The notes under the pieces were generated by a model. The model searched no databases. It was not told the origin of the DNA and was given only the letters and a program-made list of their open reading frames with translations. 23,348 nucleotides of DNA. Source: Nitrospirota bacterium (lineage in GTDB: Bacteria; Nitrospirota_A; Leptospirillia; Leptospirillales; Leptospirillaceae). The position numbers were made by a program, and so were the translations under genes. The stretch covers positions 1-23,348 of the forward strand of contig DAHWGX010000048.1 of NCBI GenBank assembly GCA_027335985.1, in the 5' to 3' direction. Below, piece by piece: positions 16,319 to 23,348 of this stretch; position 1 is the first letter of the stretch, and every line of letters begins with the position of its first letter.

Positions 16319-18591
16319 AGGCCCTGAAGGCTTTTTTTTGTTTTCAGGCCAGTCTGCTTGTTCTGGTCGCGTGGATTGTAGCGGTGGGAAGGATCAATAC
16401 GGCAATGGCAGCCTCCCCTGCCGCCACTTCACCGGACAAGGTCGTTGTTCTTGCAGACAGGATTCGTCTCAATAAAAAGACAAATCTTCTGCATGCCAAT
16501 GGTCATGCGTTTATTTCCAAGGCTTCATGGACCCTCCGGGCCGATTCCCTCATCTTGAACAAGAGGACAAGCGTCGTCTGGGGGGCCGGACACGTGATTT
16601 TCAAAGGGCCGAGGACGACGATGAAGGGCGACCGGATCCGGGCGAACCTATTGACGGGGGAGGCGGTCCTCTACCACGGCAAGGTCAATACCAAGCAATA
16701 TTACTCCGTGAACAACTCCAAAATCCTTTACACCTACCATATTCGTGGCGAGGAGATCCACCGGAAGGACCACAAGCATTATCATGTGGAAAAGGGAGCT
16801 GTCACGACCTGTACCTGCGGAAAGAATGAGAGTCCGGCATGGGATATTTCGACCAACTCGGGAGACATGACGCTGGGAGATTCCTTTGCGGGTTCAGGGA
16901 ACAATCTGAATATCAAGGGTATTCCGGCCCTTTACATGCCTTATTTTTCTTTTCCGGTCGCATCGAAAAAAACAGGATTACTGTTTCCCTTTGTCCAGGA
17001 AAACACAGTGCAGGGACTGGTCTTCTATGATTCTTTTTTCTGGAACATCGATCCGTCCTATGATTTGACCGTCACCTTCGACGACATGACCAACTTCGGA
17101 GTCGGCGAGGCAATCACATACCGTCAGGCGATGAGCGACTACCAGAACCTCTCGATCAACATCACCAATCAGGCCGTCGACTATCAGGCGCTGGGACTCA
17201 GGACGAACATTTCTTCGACCACCGATCTTTATTCCTACAATACCGACACCCTGTCGATCATGGGAAACATCAACTACGTCAACGCCAAGGATTTCTACCA
17301 GCTCATGAGCGTGGGGTCGACCATGAGTTTCAATCCTCAGCTTCTGTCGACATTTTTCGTGAACGCTTATCAGGACAACAGCGAAATCAACCTGATCGCA
17401 GACTATAACCAGGATATTTTTCCGGGTCTGAACACGACAGTGTCGAAGCTCCCCCAGGGAAGCGCCAGCGTTTACGACTATGGTCTCGGGTCCTCGGGAC
17501 TGTATTTTTCGTCGTTCCTCTCGGGTGCGGACATCGAAAGCGGTCCTCTCTTCTTACAGCGTGGACTGATCTATCCCCACGTCACGGGATCTTATGTCCT
17601 GGGGGATGGAGCCGTGATCCTGACGCCCCATGCCGGTGTCGTCACGACGGCCTACAGTCAGGGATATCAGACGGCAAGCCCCTATGACCAGGTCGTTCCC
17701 AATGCGGGAATAGGGGCACAGTCGACTGTTGAGCGCGATTTTCAGATGGCGGGCGGGGGAACCCTGACGCATCAGGTCCAGGTGGACGCCGACTTTGACT
17801 GGGCGCCCCAGAACAATGAAACACAAATCATCCAGAGCGGGTTTTCGGACAACATCCTTGGTATGAACGCGGTGACGCTTGCGTTGACACAACGCCTCTT
17901 CTACGCTGGGTCCGAAGGATCGAAGGAGCTCGTCTCATTCAAGCTGGCCGACACCTATGATTACCAGTCCATTCATTCCTCGATACAGCCGATGTTTTTC
18001 GGTGGGCAAACACTCTCTAATCCATTTCTTCCGATCGAAACCCCTTACTCTCCGGTCTACGGATCGATCCACGTGCTCCCAGGGCAGCCGTTCTCCTTTT
18101 TCGCCGAGGGATTCTATGACTTTACCCAAAAAGCGATGGTCACGGAGGATTCGGCCATCTCCTTCAATCAGGCCGCCTTTGCCCCGGCGCCCGTGATGCT
18201 CAACGCCATGCTCGCCCAGACATCGGCACACACAGGAAATATCCCCCTCATGGGAAATTTCTTCAATCCGTATGAGATTACCGAGACCTACTATCAGCCG
18301 TTCGGAACAAACTTCCTCGTCCCTTATCTCGGAATCACGACGCAAATAGGGCTCTATCTGGGAGGTGCCTATTACTATGATCTGGGTCAGGGGCCGGGAT
18401 CGGGAGCCCAGATGGAATCCTTCAACTTCGGCTACAACGGACAGTGCTGGTCAGGAGCGTTCATGTACTACATCTTGAACGAGCCGGCTCCCCTCCCCGT
18501 CCAGACCGGGTTCGGCTTTACGGTCAGCCTGAATGGGGTCGCGGCCCTTGCTCCGATCATGAATATGATTTCTCCCCCTGTTGTTCCCTGA
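16315..18591 (+). CDS. lptD: LPS-assembly protein LptD (OstA)
   Basis: Outer-membrane beta barrel that inserts lipopolysaccharide into the outer leaflet, normally plugged by LptE. It has 758 residues from TTG 16315, which overlaps the folC stop as TTGA. A signal peptide is clear: MKALKAF, a hydrophobic core, and a likely cut after AMA near residue 32. The periplasmic OstA/LptA-like jellyroll follows (about 40-185: VVLADRIRLNKKTNLLHANG and later repeats). Then comes the LptD barrel, starting with IKGIPALYMPYFSFPV and KKTGLLFPF, and a segment of WNIDPSYDLTVTFDD type. A CTC cysteine pair sits at the end of the jellyroll (TTCTCGK); in E. coli LptD, disulfides join the two domains. The barrel is rich in Tyr, Ser and Asn. 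The ORF opens farther upstream at 16171, but inside folC and without a signal. It is the last gene of the run. Confidence 0.92.
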   Translation: MKALKAFFCFQASLLVLVAWIVAVGRINTAMAASPAATSPDKVVVLADRIRLNKKTNLLHANGHAFISKASWTLRADSLILNKRTSVVWGAGHVIFKGPRTTMKGDRIRANLLTGEAVLYHGKVNTKQYYSVNNSKILYTYHIRGEEIHRKDHKHYHVEKGAVTTCTCGKNESPAWDISTNSGDMTLGDSFAGSGNNLNIKGIPALYMPYFSFPVASKKTGLLFPFVQENTVQGLVFYDSFFWNIDPSYDLTVTFDDMTNFGVGEAITYRQAMSDYQNLSINITNQAVDYQALGLRTNISSTTDLYSYNTDTLSIMGNINYVNAKDFYQLMSVGSTMSFNPQLLSTFFVNAYQDNSEINLIADYNQDIFPGLNTTVSKLPQGSASVYDYGLGSSGLYFSSFLSGADIESGPLFLQRGLIYPHVTGSYVLGDGAVILTPHAGVVTTAYSQGYQTASPYDQVVPNAGIGAQSTVERDFQMAGGGTLTHQVQVDADFDWAPQNNETQIIQSGFSDNILGMNAVTLALTQRLFYAGSEGSKELVSFKLADTYDYQSIHSSIQPMFFGGQTLSNPFLPIETPYSPVYGSIHVLPGQPFSFFAEGFYDFTQKAMVTEDSAISFNQAAFAPAPVMLNAMLAQTSAHTGNIPLMGNFFNPYEITETYYQPFGTNFLVPYLGITTQIGLYLGGAYYYDLGQGPGSGAQMESFNFGYNGQCWSGAFMYYILNEPAPLPVQTGFGFTVSLNGVAALAPIMNMISPPVVP

Positions 18592-18608
18592 GGAATGAGG
18601 GTCAGGGA
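18585..18608. terminator. Possible hairpin between convergent lptD and M14 genes
   Basis: TCCCTGA (18585-18591) pairs with TCAGGGA (18602-18608) around a ten-base loop. The stem contains the stop codons of both convergent genes. There is no T tract on either side, so it is weak as an intrinsic terminator, but no other candidate lies in the ten-base gap. Confidence 0.3.
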
Positions 18609-19378
18609 CTCCAGCGGGAAAGGACGGTCCGGAGGGAAAGAAGGTGCATGGCCACGCGCTCTTCAAGCGGTAGCTTGGGAGGTGTCTCAAAGGTGAGGGT
18701 CCGGCTGGCCCCAAGTTTTTTCAGATAGAGGCCTTGAGGGGCCCCCTTCCGGAAGTAGCGTGGAATGGGGCGGGACGTTCTTAAAATCAACCCGTCTCGT
18801 GCCTCCATTCCTTCAATGACGGAAGATTCATTGATTGGGTGACCCGCTTCGCGCAAAGCTGAAATGATCGAGGGGCCAAAGGCTTCCGATTCTGAGGGGG
18901 ATAGTTCGTAAAGGTAAAAGCCGGGTGTGTCGACATCTTCGTGAAGGTCGACAAAAAGGTCGATAGACCGTCGCCGGTAGTCGTCCATCAAAAAACGAAT
19001 TTCCGCCGGAGGCGCCGGAGATCCGAAGGCTCTGTTCAGATCGGTTCCAAATTTGTTACTGCGCTGTCTTAGGTCAAATCCCGTCGGATTGATGAGGGGA
19101 ACGATTTCGACATGGCAGCCGGCGAATTCCGGCCACTCCTCTGGAAAGCGTTCCAAGAGGGAGAGAATGGCATGGGGTCCGGCGGGTTCGTCCCCATGGA
19201 TTCCCGCTGCGATCAGAATTCGTGGGGAAAGGCCTTTATTTTTCCTTGAGAGAGACAGAATCGGAATCGAGGCTCCATCGGAGTCGATTTTTCCAAGAAC
19301 CCTGGGCCGGAAGCCGGCTTTCGCAGACATTCTGTAAACTAGTTCAGTATAAGCTCGACTCTCAAGGATTTCCGTCAT
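18602..19378 (-). CDS. M14-family zinc carboxypeptidase / succinylglutamate desuccinylase-like protein
   Basis: Predicted zinc hydrolase of 258 residues. The metal site is readable: H61 and E64 in GIHGDEPAG, and H146 in VDLHEDVD. Substrate-binding NPTGFDLRQRSNKFGTDLNR (97-116) and the probable catalytic E231 in LTFETP match the M14 peptidase and aspartoacylase fold. The substrate is not clear; related proteins cut C-terminal residues from peptides, cell-wall peptides or acyl-amino acids. No signal peptide is seen, so it is probably cytoplasmic. Start ATG 19378 overlaps the NAD kinase stop as ATGA; the frame opens four codons earlier. It is convergent with lptD. Confidence 0.85.
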   Translation of the reverse strand: MTEILESRAYTELVYRMSAKAGFRPRVLGKIDSDGASIPILSLSRKNKGLSPRILIAAGIHGDEPAGPHAILSLLERFPEEWPEFAGCHVEIVPLINPTGFDLRQRSNKFGTDLNRAFGSPAPPAEIRFLMDDYRRRSIDLFVDLHEDVDTPGFYLYELSPSESEAFGPSIISALREAGHPINESSVIEGMEARDGLILRTSRPIPRYFRKGAPQGLYLKKLGASRTLTFETPPKLPLEERVAMHLLSLRTVLSRWSP

Positions 19379-20259
19379 ACGCCCCCCCATCTTAATTTAT
19401 CCCGTAATACTTCGAAGTAGTTTCGGTCTGGGGAGACAAGAAGCCGGGTTACAGATTTGGACCGGGAAATCTGGAGGACGTCTCCTTTCTGGAGAGGAAC
19501 GCTGATCTGGCCATCAAAGGTAACGACGACATTGGCCTCTCCCGTTTTGAAAAGTGTTTCGAGCTGGACGGATCCTGGAAAGACGATAGGGCGCTGTGTC
19601 AGGGTATGTGGGCAGATGGGCGTCATGACGATTCCGTCGGATTCCGGATGGAGAATGGGACCTCCGGCCGCCATCGAATAAGCCGTGGAGCCGGTGGCAG
19701 TGGAAAAGATTACTCCGTCTCCTTTCATGTCGGTGACAAAGTGGGTATTGGAAAATATTTCGACCTCAATCATTCGGGCAGTGATGCCCTTATTGATGAC
19801 GACATCGTTAAGAGCATCCTGTTCGAGCACAACCTCATGATTGTTGCGGATCAGCGTCCCCCGTATCATTGCCCTTTTTTCGATGACATAGTGTCCGTCG
19901 ACAACGGATTCAAGAACGCGAAAGGTTTCCTCTTTTGGGACTTCAGCCAAAAATCCCAATGTTCCAAGGTTGACTCCAAGAATTGGAGTTTCGCTCGTGG
20001 CCATCAGTCGGGCGGCAGACAAGATGGTGCCGTCCCCACCAAGAACGATGACGAGATCGGTCCTGGTAGCGATCTCCTCCCTGTCAAATGTTTTCCATGC
20101 ACCATCCCCCAGGGATAGAATGGCTTCTCTATCCATCATGACCCGAAGATTTCGGTTCTCAAACCAGGGAAGAAGAGCGGAAAGAAGATGGCGAACCTCT
20201 GCGGAACGATGCGGTTTTGTGATGATTCCAACCGAATGAACCGTAAGCTTCTGGGGCAT
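19375..20259 (-). CDS. nadK: NAD kinase
   Basis: Phosphorylates NAD+ to NADP+ in the cytoplasm. It has 294 residues from ATG 20259, chosen for the GGAGAGGATCG just upstream and because the protein then begins as the family does (KLTVHSVGIITKP). Signatures are GGDGT (74-78) in LVIVLGGDGTILSAAR, VNLGTLGFLAEV, the NDVVIN segment, TATGSTAYSMAAGGP and TPICPHTLTQRPIVFP. The frame is open to 20373 but without support. It is the upstream member of a two-gene unit with the M14 hydrolase. Its NADP product would serve the NAD(P)-linked oxidoreductase encoded divergently at 20693, but no direct link is shown. Confidence 0.95.
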   Translation of the reverse strand: MPQKLTVHSVGIITKPHRSAEVRHLLSALLPWFENRNLRVMMDREAILSLGDGAWKTFDREEIATRTDLVIVLGGDGTILSAARLMATSETPILGVNLGTLGFLAEVPKEETFRVLESVVDGHYVIEKRAMIRGTLIRNNHEVVLEQDALNDVVINKGITARMIEVEIFSNTHFVTDMKGDGVIFSTATGSTAYSMAAGGPILHPESDGIVMTPICPHTLTQRPIVFPGSVQLETLFKTGEANVVVTFDGQISVPLQKGDVLQISRSKSVTRLLVSPDRNYFEVLRDKLRWGGV

Positions 20260-20514
20260 CGATCCTCTCCTCCGGAGATCGCGATGGTTGCCGTATCCCT
20301 GAGAGGTGACGGCCGAAATTGTCCAGGCAAAAGATTCCGAATAGTCGCAATGGAATGCGGATGACACGATCATAGTGTGTCGGCGTTACAAAGTCGAGTT
20401 ATTCCCGCCGGTAGCCTTCCACATGGGCGTTGATCCATGGGTGGGTGATGAGAAGGCCTTTGATGACCGGATATTAGCGCTCCTGCCCATTGATCAAACG
20501 AACTCCGTCAGGCC

Positions 20515-20543
20515 TTGACACACATAAATGAATATGTTACAAA
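20515..20543 (+). promoter_or_regulatory. Strong sigma70 promoter with extended -10 for the Rieske/cyt b cluster
   Basis: A perfect TTGACA at 20515-20520, then 17 bases, then TACAAA at 20538-20543, with TG one base before the -10 (TGTTACAAA). RNA should start near 20550, giving a leader of about 143 bases. The leader holds the AATCATT direct repeat, a possible operator. Confidence 0.7.
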
Positions 20544-20569
20544 AACCGCCACTGTAAATTCACATCGAA

Positions 20570-20586
20570 AATCATTCTCAATCATT
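20570..20586 (+). promoter_or_regulatory. AATCATT direct repeat, possible operator
   Basis: AATCATT occurs twice with a CTC spacer, starting about 20 bases after the predicted transcript start. AATCATTCTC resembles one half of the Fur iron box (AATCATTATC), but the other half is poor. It is a candidate site only. Confidence 0.25.
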
Positions 20587-20692
20587 GACCGGATAGGGAA
20601 CCCAGGGAGCCAAGAGATCTCTTTCGAGGCTTCGCAAGCTTGGTGTCCCTCTTTCCGACTGGGGAAATTGTATCAGTACGGAGGAGGAACGA

Positions 20693-22540
20693 ATGAGAGG
20701 TAAATACAAGCTCCATATTCCAGACTACCAGTATTACGCAGATCAGGTCGCATGCCGAAAGGCGTGTCCCGTAGGAACGGATGCTGGTGGGTATGTCCAG
20801 GCGATCGCCCAGGGGAAATACGAAAAAGCTTATGCAATTGCCCGTGGGCCGAATCCGTTTGCATCCGTCTGCGGATGGGTTTGCAATGCGCCGTGCGAAA
20901 CGGCATGCACCCGCGGAAATATTGATGCCCCCGTCACGATCCGGGCCTTGAAACGATTTGTCACTGAAAAATTTGGGGCAGAGACTGTCTCGGATCCTGC
21001 ATCGACACTCCGTTATTCGACGGCTCCGGGGGTCCCGTACGGGAAGGCGACCGGACAGAAAGTTGCGGTGGTCGGCGGCGGGCCAGCCGGTCTGACCGTC
21101 GCCCACGATCTCGCCCGACTCGGTTACAGGGTAACGATATTTGAATCGCAGGACCGGTTGGGAGGCTTGTTTTACCTCGTTCCTGAATACCGGCTTCCTC
21201 GCCCCCTCTTTCAGGCGGAAATCGCAGCGATCATGAGTATGGGGGTCGAGGCCAGACTCAATACAAAAGTTGGCAGGGATGTGACCATGGCCGACCTTAG
21301 GAAGGATTATCCCGCCGTGGTTCTCGCTTCGGGAGCATGGGGGAGTCGCCCGGTTCCTTTTGAAGGGCGGGACCTTCAGGGCGTCTATTCGGCTCTTCCG
21401 TTTCTCCAGTCGGTTTACCATAACCATGATCCTCTCCCGATCGGAGCATTCCCGATTGTGGTCGGAGCCGGAAACGTCGCGATGGATGTGGTCAGAACAG
21501 CGGTCCGTGTTCCCGGGGTTGAAAAAGTGAAGGTTGTGACCCTCGAAACATGGGAGGAAATGCCTGCTGATGACCTGGAAATCGAAGACGCGGTTCATGA
21601 AGGAGCTGAATTCGAGATCAGGCTTGGGACAAAACGGATCATCGGAAATGACGGTCGCTTCGAAGGGCTTGAGGTCAAAAAAGTTCTTTCGGTTTTTGAC
21701 GACCAGGGACGTTTCGCTCCCGCGTTTGATGAAAATGCCGTGAGTCTCCTGAAAGGAACCTCTGTCATATTTGCGATCGGCCAGGTGATCGACACATCCT
21801 ATGTTCCAGAAGATTTGGAAGGAGTCGTCGGGCGAAATGGGGTGATCCGGGCCAATATGCACACCATGGATACAGGAGTTCCTGGCGTTTTTGCGGCAGG
21901 GGATGTCGTAACAGGTCCGAGAATTTTCATCGAAGCCATTGCCGCTGGACAAAAAGCCGCCCAGTCGGTTCATGCCTATCTGTCAAAGGGGCAGATTGAA
22001 AAGAATCTGTCGGGAGTCTCGACCCCCGTTTCGCATCGGGCGAATCCTTCTCCCATTTGGCCTGATGATTTCAATAATAAGGGGTATTACACCATCGATC
22101 GAAAAAATCCGGATCTTCTTCATCCGGATTTTCGCAAGACAAATTTTGAGCTGGCTGAATTGTCGATGACGGAAACGGAAGCCAGAACCCAGGCCTCTCG
22201 ATGTTTGACGTGCCACGTCAATCCGATCTTTGAAGGCCAGAAATGCGTATTGTGCGGGGGATGCGTGGATGTGTGCCCTGAATATGCCCTCAAGATGGTT
22301 CCCCTGGCGGATGTCGACCTTGATCATGGCAAGACCGCCCCTCTCTTGGAGTCGTTTGTCGGAGGGGAGATTCATCCTGGACATTTAGACGAGCCAGTCG
22401 TGCAGAAGCTTGCAATGTCGACGGCAATGATATGGGATGGGATGCGTTGTATCCGATGTGGGCTATGTGCCAAGAGATGCCCGACTGGTGCAATCGCCAT
22501 GGAACATCTTGAAATCAAACAGGAGGTAACGCTCCAATGA
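20693..22540 (+). CDS. GltD/NfnL-like FAD-NAD(P) oxidoreductase fused to 2x[4Fe-4S] ferredoxin domain
   Basis: A 615-residue flavo-iron-sulfur protein. The N-terminal helical domain carries C21, C25, C60, C64, C68 and C72 ([24 protein letters not shown]), a pattern of GltD-type [4Fe-4S] domains. The FAD motif GGGPAG is at 128-133 and the NAD(P)-binding motif GAGNVAMD at 258-265. [12 protein letters not shown] (398-409) is the second FAD contact. After residue 500 come C504-x2-C507 and two ferredoxin clusters, C518-C521-C524-C528-P and C586-C589-C592-C596-P. It could move electrons between NAD(P)H, ferredoxin-like clusters and a partner. The next two genes encode a Rieske protein and probably cytochrome b, so it is likely a soluble subunit of that complex. 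No glutamate synthase large subunit is present. ATG 20693 follows GGAGGA. Family is certain; physiological direction is inference. Confidence 0.9.
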   Translation: MRGKYKLHIPDYQYYADQVACRKACPVGTDAGGYVQAIAQGKYEKAYAIARGPNPFASVCGWVCNAPCETACTRGNIDAPVTIRALKRFVTEKFGAETVSDPASTLRYSTAPGVPYGKATGQKVAVVGGGPAGLTVAHDLARLGYRVTIFESQDRLGGLFYLVPEYRLPRPLFQAEIAAIMSMGVEARLNTKVGRDVTMADLRKDYPAVVLASGAWGSRPVPFEGRDLQGVYSALPFLQSVYHNHDPLPIGAFPIVVGAGNVAMDVVRTAVRVPGVEKVKVVTLETWEEMPADDLEIEDAVHEGAEFEIRLGTKRIIGNDGRFEGLEVKKVLSVFDDQGRFAPAFDENAVSLLKGTSVIFAIGQVIDTSYVPEDLEGVVGRNGVIRANMHTMDTGVPGVFAAGDVVTGPRIFIEAIAAGQKAAQSVHAYLSKGQIEKNLSGVSTPVSHRANPSPIWPDDFNNKGYYTIDRKNPDLLHPDFRKTNFELAELSMTETEARTQASRCLTCHVNPIFEGQKCVLCGGCVDVCPEYALKMVPLADVDLDHGKTAPLLESFVGGEIHPGHLDEPVVQKLAMSTAMIWDGMRCIRCGLCAKRCPTGAIAMEHLEIKQEVTLQ

Positions 22541-23157
22541 CGAATCCAGCTGCGGGTGTTGGACACCCAGAAGAGACAGAGTCGGGATTAAGCCCATCCG
22601 AAAAGGGGAGAAGAAAATTCCTGGTTGCGGCGGGGTGGTCTTTTGTCGGGGCCACGATGGCGGGATCGGCCTACGCCACATACAAGTTTCTGTTCCCCCC
22701 CATTCTCTATGAACCACCGACTGTTTTCAAAATTGGCCATGTGTCCTCCTACGGTCTGGGAATTGATGAGCGGTGGAAGCTGAAAGGAAGATTTTGGGTC
22801 GTCCGGAACATGCGCGGCATTTACAACATGATTTCCATTTGTCGCCATCTGGGTTGTACCCCAAACTGGTTCCCTGACCAGAAGAGGTTCCGTTGCCCAT
22901 GCCATGGATCCATTTATGATGCTCATGGTAATGTGCGTGGGGGACCGGCTCCGAGGACTCTATGGAGAGGTCAGATCACCCGTGATCCGCTAGACGGGGA
23001 GTTGATCGTCAATACCGTCATTCGTCTTGATCCCGATCCGGTCCAGACTCCACAGGGGCTCTGGGTTAAGGAAAAGGTCAAGGAGGTAACACCGTTTTAC
23101 ATCGAGCATGCATCTCCTCCGGGCGGATCGTGTGCATCGAACCGGCTTCTTTGCTAA
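22537..23157 (+). CDS. Rieske 2Fe-2S protein of a cytochrome bc-type complex
   Basis: Membrane-anchored iron-sulfur subunit that passes electrons from quinol to cytochrome c, with its head outside the cytoplasmic membrane. It has 206 residues. A Tat-like start [11 protein letters not shown] (24-34) leads into one membrane helix (about 29-53), which probably stays as an anchor. Cluster ligands are C102 and H104 in box I (CRHLGC) and C120 and H123 in box II (CPCHGSIY), with C107 and C122 as the disulfide pair. S125 and Y127 of box II are the residues that raise the potential in bc1-type proteins. Box I has Arg where Thr is usual. Two more cysteines close the protein (SCASNRLLC). ATG 22537 overlaps the oxidoreductase stop as ATGA, with a strong AGGAGG ten bases ahead. 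Confidence 0.94.
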   Translation: MTNPAAGVGHPEETESGLSPSEKGRRKFLVAAGWSFVGATMAGSAYATYKFLFPPILYEPPTVFKIGHVSSYGLGIDERWKLKGRFWVVRNMRGIYNMISICRHLGCTPNWFPDQKRFRCPCHGSIYDAHGNVRGGPAPRTLWRGQITRDPLDGELIVNTVIRLDPDPVQTPQGLWVKEKVKEVTPFYIEHASPPGGSCASNRLLC

Positions 23158-23192
23158 GAGGGATCAGGATAATACTTATTGGAATCAGATGC

Positions 23193-23215
23193 TCCATTTC
23201 TCATTGTGAAATGGA
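23193..23215. other. Hairpin between Rieske and cytochrome b genes
   Basis: TCCATTTC and GAAATGGA form a perfect eight-base stem with a seven-base loop. There is no T tract after it, so it is more likely an RNA stability or processing element than a terminator. It sits in a 151-base gap, which is unusual for this window. Confidence 0.45.
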
Positions 23216-23308
23216 TAACCAGTGAGCCACGCAAGGATCCTCGTTTCCTGCGCGATCTCCAAGGCGATCTTCAGGGAGTGGTCCTTTTTAACGAAAGGGA
23301 CTTAAGGT

Positions 23309-23348
23309 ATGCTTCAAAAATTAAAGAACGGGATCGTTGATTCCCAGA
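23309..23348 (+). CDS. Probable cytochrome b N-terminus, cut by window end
   Basis: Thirteen codons are visible from ATG 23309 (MLQKLKNGIVDSQ), preceded by AAGGGA and AAGG. Its position directly after a Rieske gene, and the short basic amphipathic start, fit the N-terminus of cytochrome b or b6. There is no heme-ligand or membrane evidence inside the window, so the call rests on context. Confidence 0.5.
   Translation, partial: MLQKLKNGIVDSQ

Larger units (their letters stand above)
20260..20692. other. 433-base intergenic region between divergent nadK and the redox cluster
   Basis: No convincing gene is present. It contains a strong plus-strand promoter (20515-20543), a leader of roughly 140 bases to the ATG at 20693, and a direct repeat AATCATT at 20570-20576 and 20580-20586. 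The part nearest nadK (20260-20350) must hold the nadK promoter, but I could not pick a clear one. A 24-codon open stretch on the minus strand (20473-20402) looks protein-like but is too short to judge. I saw no tRNA or riboswitch. Confidence 0.6.

Noticed and set aside
20363..20381. Short inverted repeat GACAC/GTGTC upstream of nadK.
   Set aside because: Five-base arms with a nine-base spacer are expected by chance at this length, and it has no clear position relative to a promoter.
20402..20473. A 24-codon open stretch on the minus strand with a protein-like sequence (THPWINAHVEGYRRE at its end).
   Set aside because: It is bounded by stops, has no start codon or ribosome site, and I cannot match it to a family. 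It may be a gene remnant or chance.
20582..21973. A long minus-strand open frame (463 codons) opposite the oxidoreductase gene.
   Set aside because: It is antisense to a gene with many conserved cysteines and cofactor motifs, and its own translation shows no domain and is biased as expected of a shadow frame.
23206..23340. A 44-codon plus-strand ORF starting at GTG 23206 in the Rieske-cyt b gap and overlapping the cyt b start.
   Set aside because: There is no ribosome site, it begins in the hairpin loop, it uses a different frame from the well-placed ATG 23309, and its composition gives no family clue.

Overview
The window reads as a dense bacterial chromosome segment. Genes abut or overlap, and I saw no tRNA, rRNA, CRISPR array, insertion sequence or phage gene. 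The gene set fits a Gram-negative chemolithoautotroph: an outer-membrane LPS assembly protein, beta carbonic anhydrase remains, and a Rieske/cytochrome b cluster led by an FAD/ferredoxin oxidoreductase. My best guess is an iron-oxidising Nitrospirota of the Leptospirillum type. That assignment is inference from gene content and general protein character, not a database match.

Layout. (1) 72-643, minus: a beta carbonic anhydrase broken by four single-base losses. (2) 752-2017, minus: an EAL-domain c-di-GMP phosphodiesterase with a C-terminal sensor-like domain. (3) 2205-3545, plus: a cobalamin-binding-domain radical SAM enzyme with its own good sigma70 promoter, ended by a strong bidirectional terminator at 3558-3592. 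(4) 5096-3629, minus: three membrane protein genes, the last of the DUF420 family. (5) 5152-18591, plus: one unbroken run of thirteen genes: Nudix hydrolase, small 2x[4Fe-4S] ferredoxin, sigma54-type activator with a Cys-containing PAS region, trpE-G-D-C-F-B-A, accD, folC, lptD. Neighbouring genes from the activator onward mostly share bases in stop/start overlaps (ATGA, GTGA, TTGA). (6) 20259-18602, minus: NAD kinase and an M14-type zinc carboxypeptidase, also joined by an ATGA overlap. (7) 20693 to the window end, plus: a GltD/NfnL-like FAD-NAD(P) oxidoreductase with extra ferredoxin clusters, a Rieske protein with a Tat-like signal, and the first codons of what is probably cytochrome b. A strong promoter with an extended -10 lies ahead of this group.

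How the genes work together. The central run holds the whole chorismate-to-tryptophan pathway, with all seven functions as separate polypeptides, plus a subunit for malonyl-CoA synthesis, folate polyglutamylation and outer-membrane LPS insertion. It looks like a growth-linked supraoperon. The last group is the most interesting. A flavin/iron-sulfur NAD(P)H module co-encoded with Rieske and cytochrome b suggests a quinol-cytochrome c complex coupled directly to pyridine nucleotides or ferredoxin, as expected for reverse electron transport in a low-energy lithotroph. The small ferredoxin next to the Cys-PAS sigma54 activator, just ahead of trpE, is a second lead.
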